Origin: Legionella sp.
GTDB taxonomy: Bacteria; Pseudomonadota; Gammaproteobacteria; Legionellales; Legionellaceae
Length of the DNA stretch: 64,000 nt
NCBI GenBank assembly: GCA_030158115.1
Contig: JAOATK010000007.1
Span: 27,878-91,877 of the forward strand
Direction: 5' to 3'
Shown: piece by piece, positions 18,929 through 28,681 of the stretch
How the letters are laid out: each line of letters opens with the position of its first letter
How positions within the stretch are numbered: position 1 is the stretch's first letter
Notes under the pieces: generated by a model
Told to the model about the DNA's origin: nothing
What the model saw: only the letters and a program-made list of their open reading frames with translations
The model's database searches: none
Made by a program: the position numbers and the translations under genes

Positions 18929-19653
18929 TGGCAAAAATACATCTCACACTGCAGGGCAAAGGTGGTGTCGGCAAATCATTTATTTCAGCAACAACTGCAC
19001 AATACAAGCATCACAAAGGCCAAACCCCACTGTGTATTGACACCGATCCTATCAATTCAACCTTTCATGGCTTTAAAGCCTTAAACGTCGATCATATTCA
19101 AGTCATGAGCGGTGATGAAATCAACCCCCGTCTTTTCGATGCCCTCATCGAAAAAATTGTCTCAACAACTAATGATGTAGTCATTGACAACGGTGCCAGT
19201 TCTTTTGTACCCCTATCTCATTACCTCATCAGCAACCAAGTTCCAGCATTGTTAAAGGAATTAGGCCATGAAATGGTGATTCATACTGTCATCACCGGCG
19301 GCCAGGCCTTATTCGATACCATTAATGGCTTTGCGCAGCTGATTGACCAGTTTGCCAATGAAGCACAGTTTGTCGTCTGGCTAAATCCCTATTGGGGAGC
19401 CATAGAGCATGAAGGCAAGGCATTTGAACAACTGAAAGCCTACCGAGATAACAAAGACAGAATATCAGCATTAATTCAAATTCCAGATCTAAAAAAAGAA
19501 ACCTACGGTCGGGATCTAACCGAGATGCTTCAACAAAAGCTGACCTTCAATGAAGTGCTGGGTACGCCAGAGAAAAGCATTATGACCCGTCAACGTTTAA
19601 AGATCGTTCGCGATCAACTGTTTGGGCAGCTGGATAGCGCCAGGGTGATTTAA
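18928..19653 (+). CDS. traL: TraL-like P-loop (ParA/MinD-type) ATPase
   Basis: HLTLQGKGGVGKSFISATTAQYK. Confidence 0.85.
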   Translation: MAKIHLTLQGKGGVGKSFISATTAQYKHHKGQTPLCIDTDPINSTFHGFKALNVDHIQVMSGDEINPRLFDALIEKIVSTTNDVVIDNGASSFVPLSHYLISNQVPALLKELGHEMVIHTVITGGQALFDTINGFAQLIDQFANEAQFVVWLNPYWGAIEHEGKAFEQLKAYRDNKDRISALIQIPDLKKETYGRDLTEMLQQKLTFNEVLGTPEKSIMTRQRLKIVRDQLFGQLDSARVI

Positions 19654-20090
19654 TGTCAGAGAAACTAGATAAACTCATTCAAGACATCACCGTTAAACAT
19701 GGTGTACTTTTAGGTAAAGACGATCCAATCCTCATGCTTCAGACCATGAATGAACAACTGATTGAGGAAAATCGAAAAGCCCAACATGACTTGCTAATAC
19801 AGTTCAGAGAGGAAATAGAAGGTATTTCCTCTCAGTGGAAAGATGATGCCAAGGAAAAAGCTGAAAAGGTTCTCAATGCAGCATTAGCTAGTAGTAAGGA
19901 AGCTATAGGCAGATTACTGCAAGAATCCACTAGAGACGCGGTTCAAGCTATGCAGAAATTGATCTCAGATTCATTAATTGAGGCTCATTCCTTAACACAA
20001 AAGACGCAAAAATTTAGTAAATTTGCATTGGTATCATCAGCCACATTGTTTGCTGCCTCTTGTATGATTCTCTTATTGTTTTGTAAATAA
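19653..20090 (+). CDS. traM: TraM-like conjugation protein
   Basis: Third gene of traKLM operon; C-terminal TM anchor. Confidence 0.75.
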   Translation: MSEKLDKLIQDITVKHGVLLGKDDPILMLQTMNEQLIEENRKAQHDLLIQFREEIEGISSQWKDDAKEKAEKVLNAALASSKEAIGRLLQESTRDAVQAMQKLISDSLIEAHSLTQKTQKFSKFALVSSATLFAASCMILLLFCK

Positions 20091-20207
20091 GTAGCTTACT
20101 ACTTATTCAGATCACAAAAAGAGTCATGGATATGTCTATTGCCCCAGATTGGGGCTTCTTATTTTTATCAACTAAACTTAATAACATAAATACTTGTAGA
20201 GACAGGG

Positions 20208-22148
20208 ATGGCAAAGCTACTAACTAAATCAAAGTTTAAGATGGCTTTAGAATGCCCAACCAAGCTTTGGTATTATGATCGACCTGATGAATATACAAAT
20301 AAACTAGATGACGACTCTTTTCTAAAAGCATTGGCTGAAGGCGGTGCTCAAGTAGAAGCCTTGGCAAGATATTATTTTCCTGATGGTATATCAATTGAGG
20401 CCTCAAGTACAAAGGAGGCGCTAGACAAAACTCAAGAGATAATTCAAAGGGATTCAGTAACTGTGTTTGAGGCTTCATTTCAATATCAAAACTATTTCCT
20501 ACGTGCTGATATCCTGCAAAAAAGACCAGGCCATATCAAAATAATCGAGGTTAAAGCAAAATCAATTAGCAAAAAAGATGCATCTAAGTTGGCAACTAAA
20601 AAATGGCGGCCATATATTGCTGATATCGCTTTTCAAAAATGGGTGCTAGAGCAACTTTACCCTTCCTTCAGCATAAGCGGTTATTTAATGCTTGTTGATA
20701 AAGATGCTATTTGTCCAACTGATGGCTTAAATCAAAAATTTCTGGTTCAAAAAGATAGCAACGGTAAAGCTATTGTCACAATAACATCACAAATAACTGA
20801 AGAAGATTTATCGATAAAAATCCTAAAAGAAGTAAATGTTGACAATCATATAGATTTATTTTGGCAAGAAAAAAATGACGAAGAACAAACAGTAAAAGAC
20901 CAGTTTCACTATTTTAGCAAAATATATTTCAGTGGACAGAGGTTCCCGCCTAAAGTAAAAAACGAATGCGGTGATTGTCAGTTTAATACAAATGAATCAG
21001 ACAAGCTCCTATCTGGTTTTAAAGAATGTTGGAGTGAAGCATTAGGGTACAAAAAAGTGGATTTTAATGATCCGACCATTCTCGATTTATGGGATTGTCG
21101 AGACAAACCGAAATATTTTCAGCAAGGGCTGATCAAGTTAAAAGACATTGACGAAACAGAGTTCAAAATAAACGAATCAGATAAATCTGGTATTTCCAGA
21201 ACAGAAAGACAATGGCTGCAAATAGAAAAAGTTAAAACTCAAGATAATAGTGTCTGGATTGATAAAGAAAACCTAAAAGCTGAAATGGACTCATGGCGAT
21301 ATCCCTTCCACTTTATAGACTTTGAAACAGCTATGCTACCAATTCCTTTTAATAAGGGTTCTCATCCTTATCAAGGTATCGCCTTTCAATTCTCACATCA
21401 TACACTCAATGAAAACGGTCAAGTTGCTCATGTTGGTCAGTATCTTAATTCTGAGCCTGGCGTTGATCCAAGCATTGAATTTGTGCGCCACCTAAAAAAA
21501 GAATTAGAAAATGATGAGGGTACAATATTTAGATATAGTAACCATGAAAATACCTATCTCAACTTTATTCGTGAACAGCTAGAGCAAATGATTGAGCCAC
21601 CTACTGACAAAGAGGATTTATGCTCTTTTATTTTTTCCATCACAAAGTCACCTTCTAAAAGTAAAGTAAAATGGGAGGGAGCACGTTGTATGGTTGATAT
21701 CTTGGAATTAGTCAAACGTTTTCATTATGATCCCCTTACTCATGGTTCTAACTCAATTAAACAAGTATTTCCTGCCATTATAAATCGATCAGCTTTTCTT
21801 CAAGAAAAATATAGACAACCAATTTATGGATCCGTAAATGGAATTCAAAGCCATAACTTTATCAATCAATGCTGGATAGTTGAAGAAAATAATCGAATAA
21901 ACGATCCATATCATTTATTACCACCAATCAATAAAGATATCGCTGATGAAGATGCTCCTCTTCTATTTGATAGTGAAGACTTAAAAGAAGGTGGCGCCGC
22001 AACAATAGCTTATGCAAAGTTACAGTTCACCAATATGATTAATTCCGAACGAGAAGAACTTAGAAACGCTTTATTGAGATACTGTGAATTAGATACTTTA
22101 GCCATGGTTATGATCATTGAGGCATGGCAACATATGCTTCAAACTTAA
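20208..22148 (+). CDS. Cas4-like PD-(D/E)XK / DUF2779 DEDD-type predicted nuclease fusion
   Basis: RADILQ..IIEVKAKS nuclease motif, Cys pattern (ECPTKLWYY ... CGDCQFN ... ECW), HFIDFETAMLPIP, YCELDTLAMVMI. Confidence 0.7.
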   Translation: MAKLLTKSKFKMALECPTKLWYYDRPDEYTNKLDDDSFLKALAEGGAQVEALARYYFPDGISIEASSTKEALDKTQEIIQRDSVTVFEASFQYQNYFLRADILQKRPGHIKIIEVKAKSISKKDASKLATKKWRPYIADIAFQKWVLEQLYPSFSISGYLMLVDKDAICPTDGLNQKFLVQKDSNGKAIVTITSQITEEDLSIKILKEVNVDNHIDLFWQEKNDEEQTVKDQFHYFSKIYFSGQRFPPKVKNECGDCQFNTNESDKLLSGFKECWSEALGYKKVDFNDPTILDLWDCRDKPKYFQQGLIKLKDIDETEFKINESDKSGISRTERQWLQIEKVKTQDNSVWIDKENLKAEMDSWRYPFHFIDFETAMLPIPFNKGSHPYQGIAFQFSHHTLNENGQVAHVGQYLNSEPGVDPSIEFVRHLKKELENDEGTIFRYSNHENTYLNFIREQLEQMIEPPTDKEDLCSFIFSITKSPSKSKVKWEGARCMVDILELVKRFHYDPLTHGSNSIKQVFPAIINRSAFLQEKYRQPIYGSVNGIQSHNFINQCWIVEENNRINDPYHLLPPINKDIADEDAPLLFDSEDLKEGGAATIAYAKLQFTNMINSEREELRNALLRYCELDTLAMVMIIEAWQHMLQT

Positions 22149-22228
22149 ATACTTGTTATTAAGCCACATATTTGGGATTCGTATTTTTTATCAACAGTTT
22201 AATTCTACAGCTCATGTCTCCTTTAAGC

Positions 22229-24556
22229 TCATTGGATGACAGATATTGTTTTTTCCATAAATAATTTCTCCAGTTTCGGAAAAAAAGGCCGCACTTTGCT
22301 GATAAAATCATAAGCCATGAAGAGTGCGCCCAAAGCAAAAACCACATCGCCTGGCAACCGTAACCATTGCCATAACAAAGTAGTATTATAAAATTCAAGA
22401 CTTCTGGCATGAGCAAAACCATGCTCATAAACGTCCATTAATTGAGACCATCCAATAGGGAAAAAATTAAGTACAATCCATAACAAAAGGCCAAGGTTAT
22501 AAAGCCAAAATGCCCAAGTGCCTAAACGATCGCTCCACGGTAGGCGATCTCCTGCGGCATAACGCAAACAAAAATAAATAAGCCCAAGACCAAGTAAACC
22601 AAACGCGCCAAATAAAGCAGTATGGGCGTGATTGAGCGTTAAGAAAGTACCGTGTTCATAATAGTTCACTAATGGCGCATTAAGCGTTCCTCCGCCAAAT
22701 ACTCCCGCACCAACAAAATTCCAGAATGATGCGCCTAAAACATAGAGATAAGCCAAATTATAGGTAAAATCACATTGACGTTTAATCAACTGTCGATGTT
22801 CAATCGCATCAATAATAAGAAGTACTAAAGGCAAAACCTCAAGAAAAGAAAACATCGAGCCAAGTGGCACCCAGATATCAGGCGTACCTGTCCAGTACCA
22901 ATGATGTCCTGTGCCAATCACCCCGCCTAAAAAAATAAGAATGGTTTCAAAAAACATGGTTCGCTCTGCAAGAACACGAGATACTAAACCGGTTCCCATT
23001 AAAAGATAAGCGGTTGAGCACGCTGCAAAAAACTCAAACGATTGCTCGACCCAAAGATGAACGACCCACCAGCGCCAAAAATCAGTAATGGTGAAAGATT
23101 TTTCAATACCGGTTAGGGGTATCATGCCAAAGCAATACAATACTGCCACATTCGCGGTACTTGCCCAAAAAAGATGTTCCAATTGAATTCGACCAGTCCA
23201 AAACTGCACCGTTGCTTCTTTAACAGTTTTCCACTCAGGCCACATGCCTCGAAAAACAATAAAACTCCAAAGAAACAGTCCAAGACAAAACCCAATTTGC
23301 CATAAGCGGCCAAGTTGCAAATAAGAAAGCCCTTGATTACCAATCCAAAACCAATATTGGTTGACATACCCCATAATCCCTAAATAATCACCAATTAGGG
23401 CGCCGCCAACAACAAACAGAGTGACCCAAAATAAAACACTGACTAAAAAGCCTTGGCCTTTCGCCTCCTTTTTACTAATTATGGGCGCCATAAACACTGC
23501 TGCGCTAATCCAAGACAGTGCAATCCAGACAATTGGTGTTTGTATGTGAACATCACGCAGGAAGTTAAAAGGTAAATAGTCATTAATCGCGATACCATAA
23601 AAACCTTCACGATCAACATAGTAATGAGCCATAAGAGCGCCTACACCAATTTGAATAAGCAAAATGACTGCAACGACTAGGAAATACTGACCCACTTTGC
23701 GCTGGCTTGATGTAAGCGGTTCAAAACTCATGAATAGAGGTGTCCTGGGAGAGTCGTCAGGCACGCTCAGATAATGATGATAAATGTATAAAATAGCACC
23801 AAAGCCTAAGAACACAAAACAGAATGAGACCCAAGTCCAATAAAAGGTAGCTGGTGTTGGGCTATTTCCCATGCTGGGCTCATAAGGCCAGTTGTTGGTA
23901 TAGGAACTGTTTTGTCCTGGTCGATGAGCAATGGTAGTCAATGAGGAGTAAATAAGAAATTCGGCCGTTTGCACCGCACTTTGCTCATCTAAGCTATAGG
24001 CTTTTGTCCAACCTTTTTTTGCATCATGATTCAATAATGTAGATGCAATTTCTTGTTTTAATTGTACTATTGAATCGGAAACTGATGTTGATAAAACACA
24101 GATGGGTGCACTTAAATCAGTGCTCTGTAATTCACGCTGCATGGTTTTTCGGGCTAAGTATTGCTCTTCTTCCGCCAAATCAGCAAACGATTTACCATAT
24201 CGCACTTGTGCTATTTTTTCTTCAACAAGCCGCCCTAACCGCAGCAAATATTTTGCAGTGTAATCCTCGCCAAAATAAGAACCCATACCATACAGACTTC
24301 CATAATCCATCAAATCAGCACGTTGAAATCCTGCTTTGCCCGCTACAATATCTTCTTCAGTCATGACTACTCGACCAGATTGAGTTTGAAATTGCTGCGG
24401 TAAAGGTGGAGCAAGCTGATAGGTTTTATAAGTACCCCATACCAGCACCACAAAACAAATCAGCGCTGTGAACAATAAAATCCATTTTAAAACCAGCGCA
24501 ACAGTGTCCCTTGTTGCCTGGGCATATTCCGTTATTGCTTTTGTATTTTGAGGCAT
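22229..24556 (-). CDS. norB: Quinol-dependent nitric oxide reductase (qNor)
   Basis: N-terminal quinol domain (DYGSLYGMGSYFGEDYTA); heme-copper oxidase-like core with WRWWVVHLWVEQSFEFF, GTGHHWYWTGTP, NHAHTALFGAFG. Confidence 0.95.
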   Translation of the reverse strand: MPQNTKAITEYAQATRDTVALVLKWILLFTALICFVVLVWGTYKTYQLAPPLPQQFQTQSGRVVMTEEDIVAGKAGFQRADLMDYGSLYGMGSYFGEDYTAKYLLRLGRLVEEKIAQVRYGKSFADLAEEEQYLARKTMQRELQSTDLSAPICVLSTSVSDSIVQLKQEIASTLLNHDAKKGWTKAYSLDEQSAVQTAEFLIYSSLTTIAHRPGQNSSYTNNWPYEPSMGNSPTPATFYWTWVSFCFVFLGFGAILYIYHHYLSVPDDSPRTPLFMSFEPLTSSQRKVGQYFLVVAVILLIQIGVGALMAHYYVDREGFYGIAINDYLPFNFLRDVHIQTPIVWIALSWISAAVFMAPIISKKEAKGQGFLVSVLFWVTLFVVGGALIGDYLGIMGYVNQYWFWIGNQGLSYLQLGRLWQIGFCLGLFLWSFIVFRGMWPEWKTVKEATVQFWTGRIQLEHLFWASTANVAVLYCFGMIPLTGIEKSFTITDFWRWWVVHLWVEQSFEFFAACSTAYLLMGTGLVSRVLAERTMFFETILIFLGGVIGTGHHWYWTGTPDIWVPLGSMFSFLEVLPLVLLIIDAIEHRQLIKRQCDFTYNLAYLYVLGASFWNFVGAGVFGGGTLNAPLVNYYEHGTFLTLNHAHTALFGAFGLLGLGLIYFCLRYAAGDRLPWSDRLGTWAFWLYNLGLLLWIVLNFFPIGWSQLMDVYEHGFAHARSLEFYNTTLLWQWLRLPGDVVFALGALFMAYDFISKVRPFFPKLEKLFMEKTISVIQ

Positions 24557-24601
24557 TGTTTCACTCCATGAATCATCGTGTCACTTATCGAAGAATAATG
24601 C

Positions 24602-25558
24602 TCATAAAAATACATCACTTAAGATGGCCTGAGAAGGCACACCAGCAAGAAAGATCTGTTTTTTCAACTTATCGGTAGTTTCTTTAGGACCGCAGACATA
24701 AACTCGTGTTTCTTTCGGGTGATTTAAATGCATTAATGTTCGTTTTTCTATAGAAGCTTCAGGAAATAGCCCCTGACTTTGAAACACACAAGGGTCATAA
24801 ACAAAAGATGGGAACAACATGGATAACATTTCCAGCTCTTCTTTATAGTAAATATCTTCATCAGAAAGACCTCCATGAACTAAAGTAATAGTGCCTTGAT
24901 GATTTTGACTTAGCGCGCTTTTAATAATGGCAATAAGTGGAGCAAGTCCTGTGCCTGTTCCGGCCAGTAACATATTAAAAGCCAATTGCTCTGGGTTATA
25001 GTAAAAACAACGGCCAAAGGGACCTCTTAGTTTCACTTCAATATTTTTTGTTGCTTTGCTCACTAACCATTGCCCCATGTTCCCGTCTGGATAAATTTTA
25101 ATGTGTAGTTCAATAAATCCTTCTTGTATAGGTATGTTGGCGATTGAATAACTACGTATCGTGCCTTCAGGATTAATTAGGCTAAGGTATTGACCAGGAA
25201 CCCAATGTTCTAAATTATCCATTCTAAGTTTCACTTGCATTACATTGTAATTAAGTGATTTTATATCGATTAGTTTCGCGCTTACTTCGCATTCAGCACT
25301 TTCAGGAGTTGAGACTTCAAGCGCTGCCTCGGGCTTTGCAAGACAGGATAGAAAATAACCTTGCGCTTTAAGCGTTTCAGGCAATCCTTCTTGCCAGACA
25401 GGGTTAACAACCCCGTCTTTGATTTTAATTAAGCAAGATTGGCAGACGCCCACCTGACACGAGTTAGGATAATCAACCTCATGACGGAGCAGGCACTGCA
25501 ATACGCTTTCTTGTGGATCTAAAGTATACAATTGATTTTTAAATGATACGGTACTCAT
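24602..25558 (-). CDS. 2Fe-2S ferredoxin / FAD / NAD(P)H oxidoreductase
   Basis: CQVGVCQSC...C plant-type ferredoxin motif; RSYSIAN; AGTGTGLAPLIAI; VYVCGP. Confidence 0.9.
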   Translation of the reverse strand: MSTVSFKNQLYTLDPQESVLQCLLRHEVDYPNSCQVGVCQSCLIKIKDGVVNPVWQEGLPETLKAQGYFLSCLAKPEAALEVSTPESAECEVSAKLIDIKSLNYNVMQVKLRMDNLEHWVPGQYLSLINPEGTIRSYSIANIPIQEGFIELHIKIYPDGNMGQWLVSKATKNIEVKLRGPFGRCFYYNPEQLAFNMLLAGTGTGLAPLIAIIKSALSQNHQGTITLVHGGLSDEDIYYKEELEMLSMLFPSFVYDPCVFQSQGLFPEASIEKRTLMHLNHPKETRVYVCGPKETTDKLKKQIFLAGVPSQAILSDVFL

Positions 25559-25926
25559 GTACGCCCCAATACGTCATTTCGAACGCTATTGGCAATTGCG
25601 GCAACTTGATTAATATCCCCTGCTGTTGCTCCCAATTCCGCAAGTGTTGCGCCGAGATGCTCAATAACAATGTCCACATGCGTATCATTTAACCCACGTT
25701 TCAGTAAATGGGCATGTCCTTCGCGCATATTTTTTCCGTTGTACTTATTAGGCCCACCAAATACCATGGTTAAAAATCCTTTTTGCTTTAGGATCTGTTG
25801 CTCCATATCAACATCATCAAAAAAATGACTTACTCGTTCATCCGTTAACATTTTACGATAAAAAATATCAACCGCAGCATTTACCGCATTTTGACCGCCC
25901 AGCCGCTCAAATAATGACTCTGACAT
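25555..25926 (-). CDS. Truncated hemoglobin (group 1-like)
   Basis: LFERLGGQNAVNAAVDIFYRKMLTDERVSHFF ... VFGGPNKYNGKNMREGHAHLL. Confidence 0.93.
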   Translation of the reverse strand: MSESLFERLGGQNAVNAAVDIFYRKMLTDERVSHFFDDVDMEQQILKQKGFLTMVFGGPNKYNGKNMREGHAHLLKRGLNDTHVDIVIEHLGATLAELGATAGDINQVAAIANSVRNDVLGRT

Positions 25927-25939
25927 AATGACCCCCTTA

Positions 25940-25962
25940 AAGATGTATTTGCAATATATCTT
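25940..25962. promoter_or_regulatory. Predicted NsrR-type operator (11-1-11 dyad)
   Basis: AAGATGTATTT-G-CAATATATCTT between divergent globin and Rrf2 regulator genes; matches the known AAGATGYATTT half-site. Confidence 0.8.
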
Positions 25963-26006
25963 ATAAAAAGAAATAATCACAGTCAACAACCAATTAGGAA
26001 TTAATA

Positions 26007-26450
26007 ATGCAACTTACACAATTTACCGATTATTCATTACGCGCCTTGATTTACATCACGCTTAGAAAGGAATCCTGTACCATTAAAGACATAACTGAAG
26101 CCTATGGCATATCAAACAATCATATGGTTAAAATCATTCATAATTTAGCCAAACTTGGATTGATTAAAACGATTCGAGGTAAAAATGGCGGCATCGTCAT
26201 GGCATCGCAACCTGAAACCATTAATTTAGGTCGAATAATAACTCAATTGGAGCCTCATTTTGATTTAGTACCTTGCTTTAATAAGGAAAAGGCCAATTGT
26301 TGTATTGCTCCTGTATGTAAGTTAAAAGGGGTGTTGCATGAGGCTCAAGCTGCTTTTATGGAGGTTTTGGATCGTTATACTTTAGCTGATGTTTTGCATA
26401 ACAAAAGTGATCTGTCTGTTCTATTGAACATCAACCCATTAGAGAAGTAA
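26007..26450 (+). CDS. nsrR: Rrf2-family regulator, NsrR-type
   Basis: MQLTQFTDYSLRALIYITL; Cys triad CFNKEKANCCIAPVCKL. Confidence 0.88.
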   Translation: MQLTQFTDYSLRALIYITLRKESCTIKDITEAYGISNNHMVKIIHNLAKLGLIKTIRGKNGGIVMASQPETINLGRIITQLEPHFDLVPCFNKEKANCCIAPVCKLKGVLHEAQAAFMEVLDRYTLADVLHNKSDLSVLLNINPLEK

Positions 26451-26837
26451 TTTTTTATCAGGTTTTTGGGGCCAGGAATACAAAACCGCTTGCAGAATGA
26501 GTGCATGATTATGTTTTAGGTCTTTTGCAGCATAAAACAAAGTAATAGAAGTGCGCTCTGCTTGTTCCAAAATGTGTTTTATTAAATCGTCTTTATGATT
26601 TAATTCTTCAATGTAACATTCAACAAATTCGCTCCAGCGCTCATCACTATTTTCATGAAACCACTGCCTTAAAGTAGCACTCGGAGTGATGTCTTTTAGC
26701 CAAAAATCAAAAGCAAGTGCTTCTTTTTTAATACCTCGGGGCCAAAGCCTATCGATCAAAATCCAGACCCCCTCTTTAACTTTTGGAGGAGTGTAAACAC
26801 GACAAATGTGGATCTTGTTTCGATAAGTAGTGTTCAT
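26439..26837 (-). CDS. DUF488 family protein
   Basis: YTPPKVKEGVWILIDRLWPRGIKKEALAFDFWLKDITPS. Confidence 0.85.
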   Translation of the reverse strand: MNTTYRNKIHICRVYTPPKVKEGVWILIDRLWPRGIKKEALAFDFWLKDITPSATLRQWFHENSDERWSEFVECYIEELNHKDDLIKHILEQAERTSITLFYAAKDLKHNHALILQAVLYSWPQKPDKKLLL

Positions 26838-26861
26838 CACCCTCCTTGCTTAGGCCATGCA

Positions 26862-27758
26862 TCATCCGATTTTTTGTGCAAGCAAAATACCAAACAAACC
26901 AGAAATTTGTCTTCCTAATGAATCTTGTTTATGCAAATGACCTACTGATTCTTTATATTCAAGTATAGACCAGCCATTATCTTGGTATCGATGATAAATT
27001 TCCTCTTTTTGTGGTAGATACGTGAAAAAATCAGGTAATGGATAAAGCTCTGATTGGACAGGAAAGACTAAAAAATGATATCCACTTGTTTTAGTCAGCT
27101 CTTGAAGTTCAGTGAGCAGGTCCGGAATACGCATTGGGTTTAAAAATTGCAATGTTACTGTTGAGAGTACAAAATCAAAACGCTCTCCGTCTAGATTTAA
27201 AGGTTGATTTAAATCATGTAATTGGGCAACCACCTCAGGCAGAGCTTCTTTTTGAGCAATATCCTGAATCGTATCTACTGCCGATTGACTGAAATCAAGT
27301 CCTTTTACACGATGCCCCATTTTTGCTAGATACAGTAAATTTCTACCCGAACCGCAGCCTACATCGAGGATGGATGCGTTTTGCAAATGATACAAATAAG
27401 TCTGGTAGACATACATCAAATCACTATGTACTGGACTTAAACCGTGTTTTTTATTGAAGTAACGCTGGGGTATGCAATAAAACTCAAGGGTTGCTTTAAA
27501 TGATTCACTGACGGGAATAATTTTATGCCATGCAGCAGGAGGAATCATTATTTGGGAATGCTCTTCATTAATACTATCACGTGACAGTTCTTTTCCCTGA
27601 CCGTTTAAAAATACAAAATCAATAGCTCCTTCATGCAGACAAAGCTTACCCCAGGTTCCTTCTTTAGTGCTGTGTTTTTCCAGGAAAAATTTCAGTTTTC
27701 CATGGCTGTCAATCTCGGTTTTTTTGTAGCACAGTAACTTATTAGGTTCCAATCTCAT
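26862..27758 (-). CDS. tehB: TehB-like SAM methyltransferase with N-terminal DUF1971-like cupin domain
   Basis: ILDVGCGSGRNLLYLAKMGHRVKGLDFS; N-terminal cupin-like region IMIPPAAWHKIIPVSESF. Confidence 0.85.
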   Translation of the reverse strand: MRLEPNKLLCYKKTEIDSHGKLKFFLEKHSTKEGTWGKLCLHEGAIDFVFLNGQGKELSRDSINEEHSQIMIPPAAWHKIIPVSESFKATLEFYCIPQRYFNKKHGLSPVHSDLMYVYQTYLYHLQNASILDVGCGSGRNLLYLAKMGHRVKGLDFSQSAVDTIQDIAQKEALPEVVAQLHDLNQPLNLDGERFDFVLSTVTLQFLNPMRIPDLLTELQELTKTSGYHFLVFPVQSELYPLPDFFTYLPQKEEIYHRYQDNGWSILEYKESVGHLHKQDSLGRQISGLFGILLAQKIG

Positions 27759-27778
27759 ATCGTATCCTTATTCTGTTA

Positions 27779-28453
27779 TCAAAGACTCTTTGATTCCTTG
27801 TTATTTGCACTATCGGTAGATTCCAATTCTAATTGGGTCAATAAGGTACCCTCGTTTGCCAGCTTGTCCGCTAATTGATGATTTACATCCCTATGCTCCA
27901 CCTCATCGTCACGCACCACCAAAAGTACATCACGTAATCGTGCATCTTGAGCGAGCCCCCAATACTGTTTAGCAATATCAGGAGCAGGGACATTTTCAAT
28001 GCGGCCATCATCTAACTCCTGTAAATAATGGGTGTAGCTAACGACCGCTTCTTCTTCAAGATAACCAACAAAGCGATGCGCAGTTTTTGAAGAAAAAACA
28101 TACATCAACAGGTACAACACCACAAAAATAGCTTGCGCGGTAAAAATAATAAAGCGCTCAAACCAATTAGGCTTGGCAATGTACATAAACGTAATCAAAT
28201 GCATTCGTTCATTATCTGCTTCATCCAATAAAATTTTAATCCAACCTTCATCGTTTTTAATCTTTCTTAAGCAGCGTAAATGCAGTAAAGCAGCACCTAC
28301 CATGCCAGGCACGGCAGCTACTGTTTCCAATACAATGGCCCTGTTGCCATAGCGCTTCTGAAAAAAAGTATCTGCAAAAAAGCGGAAAAATTTCACTAAG
28401 CCAAAGGCAATTTTATCACTGATGGTTTTGGCGGGTTTATGAGTTACTGGCAT
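27779..28453 (-). CDS. aox: Alternative oxidase (AOX)
   Basis: Di-iron motifs DEADNERMHLITF, YLEEEAVVSYTHY, RDDEVEHRDVNH; start at 28453. Confidence 0.93.
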   Translation of the reverse strand: MPVTHKPAKTISDKIAFGLVKFFRFFADTFFQKRYGNRAIVLETVAAVPGMVGAALLHLRCLRKIKNDEGWIKILLDEADNERMHLITFMYIAKPNWFERFIIFTAQAIFVVLYLLMYVFSSKTAHRFVGYLEEEAVVSYTHYLQELDDGRIENVPAPDIAKQYWGLAQDARLRDVLLVVRDDEVEHRDVNHQLADKLANEGTLLTQLELESTDSANNKESKSL

Positions 28454-28496
28454 GATATATTCCTTTGCAGTAAGTAATATAGAATATATTATATTA

Positions 28497-28519
28497 AAGA
28501 TGTATTTTAAATGCAACTT
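28497..28519. promoter_or_regulatory. Predicted NsrR-type operator upstream of aox
   Basis: AAGATGTATTT-T-AAATGCAACTT, 11-1-11 dyad, 44 bp upstream of aox ATG. Confidence 0.82.
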
Positions 28520-28681
28520 TAAGATCTTGATTTAAGGTCTATGATTATACGGATAAACCCATAATTGTAGTTTATACGTTTTGCGTATGTGTACACTTAG
28601 ACCGGCAGTTATGTTAAGAAAGTACAGATAGTGGACTTGTTCGGAGGGCTTTTTTTCAAAGGTGACTGATAAGCGAGGGTA

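Noticed and set aside
20208-22148. CRISPR-associated Cas4 locus
   Set aside because: Cas4-like features only; no cas1/cas2, effector genes or repeat-spacer array seen in the window.
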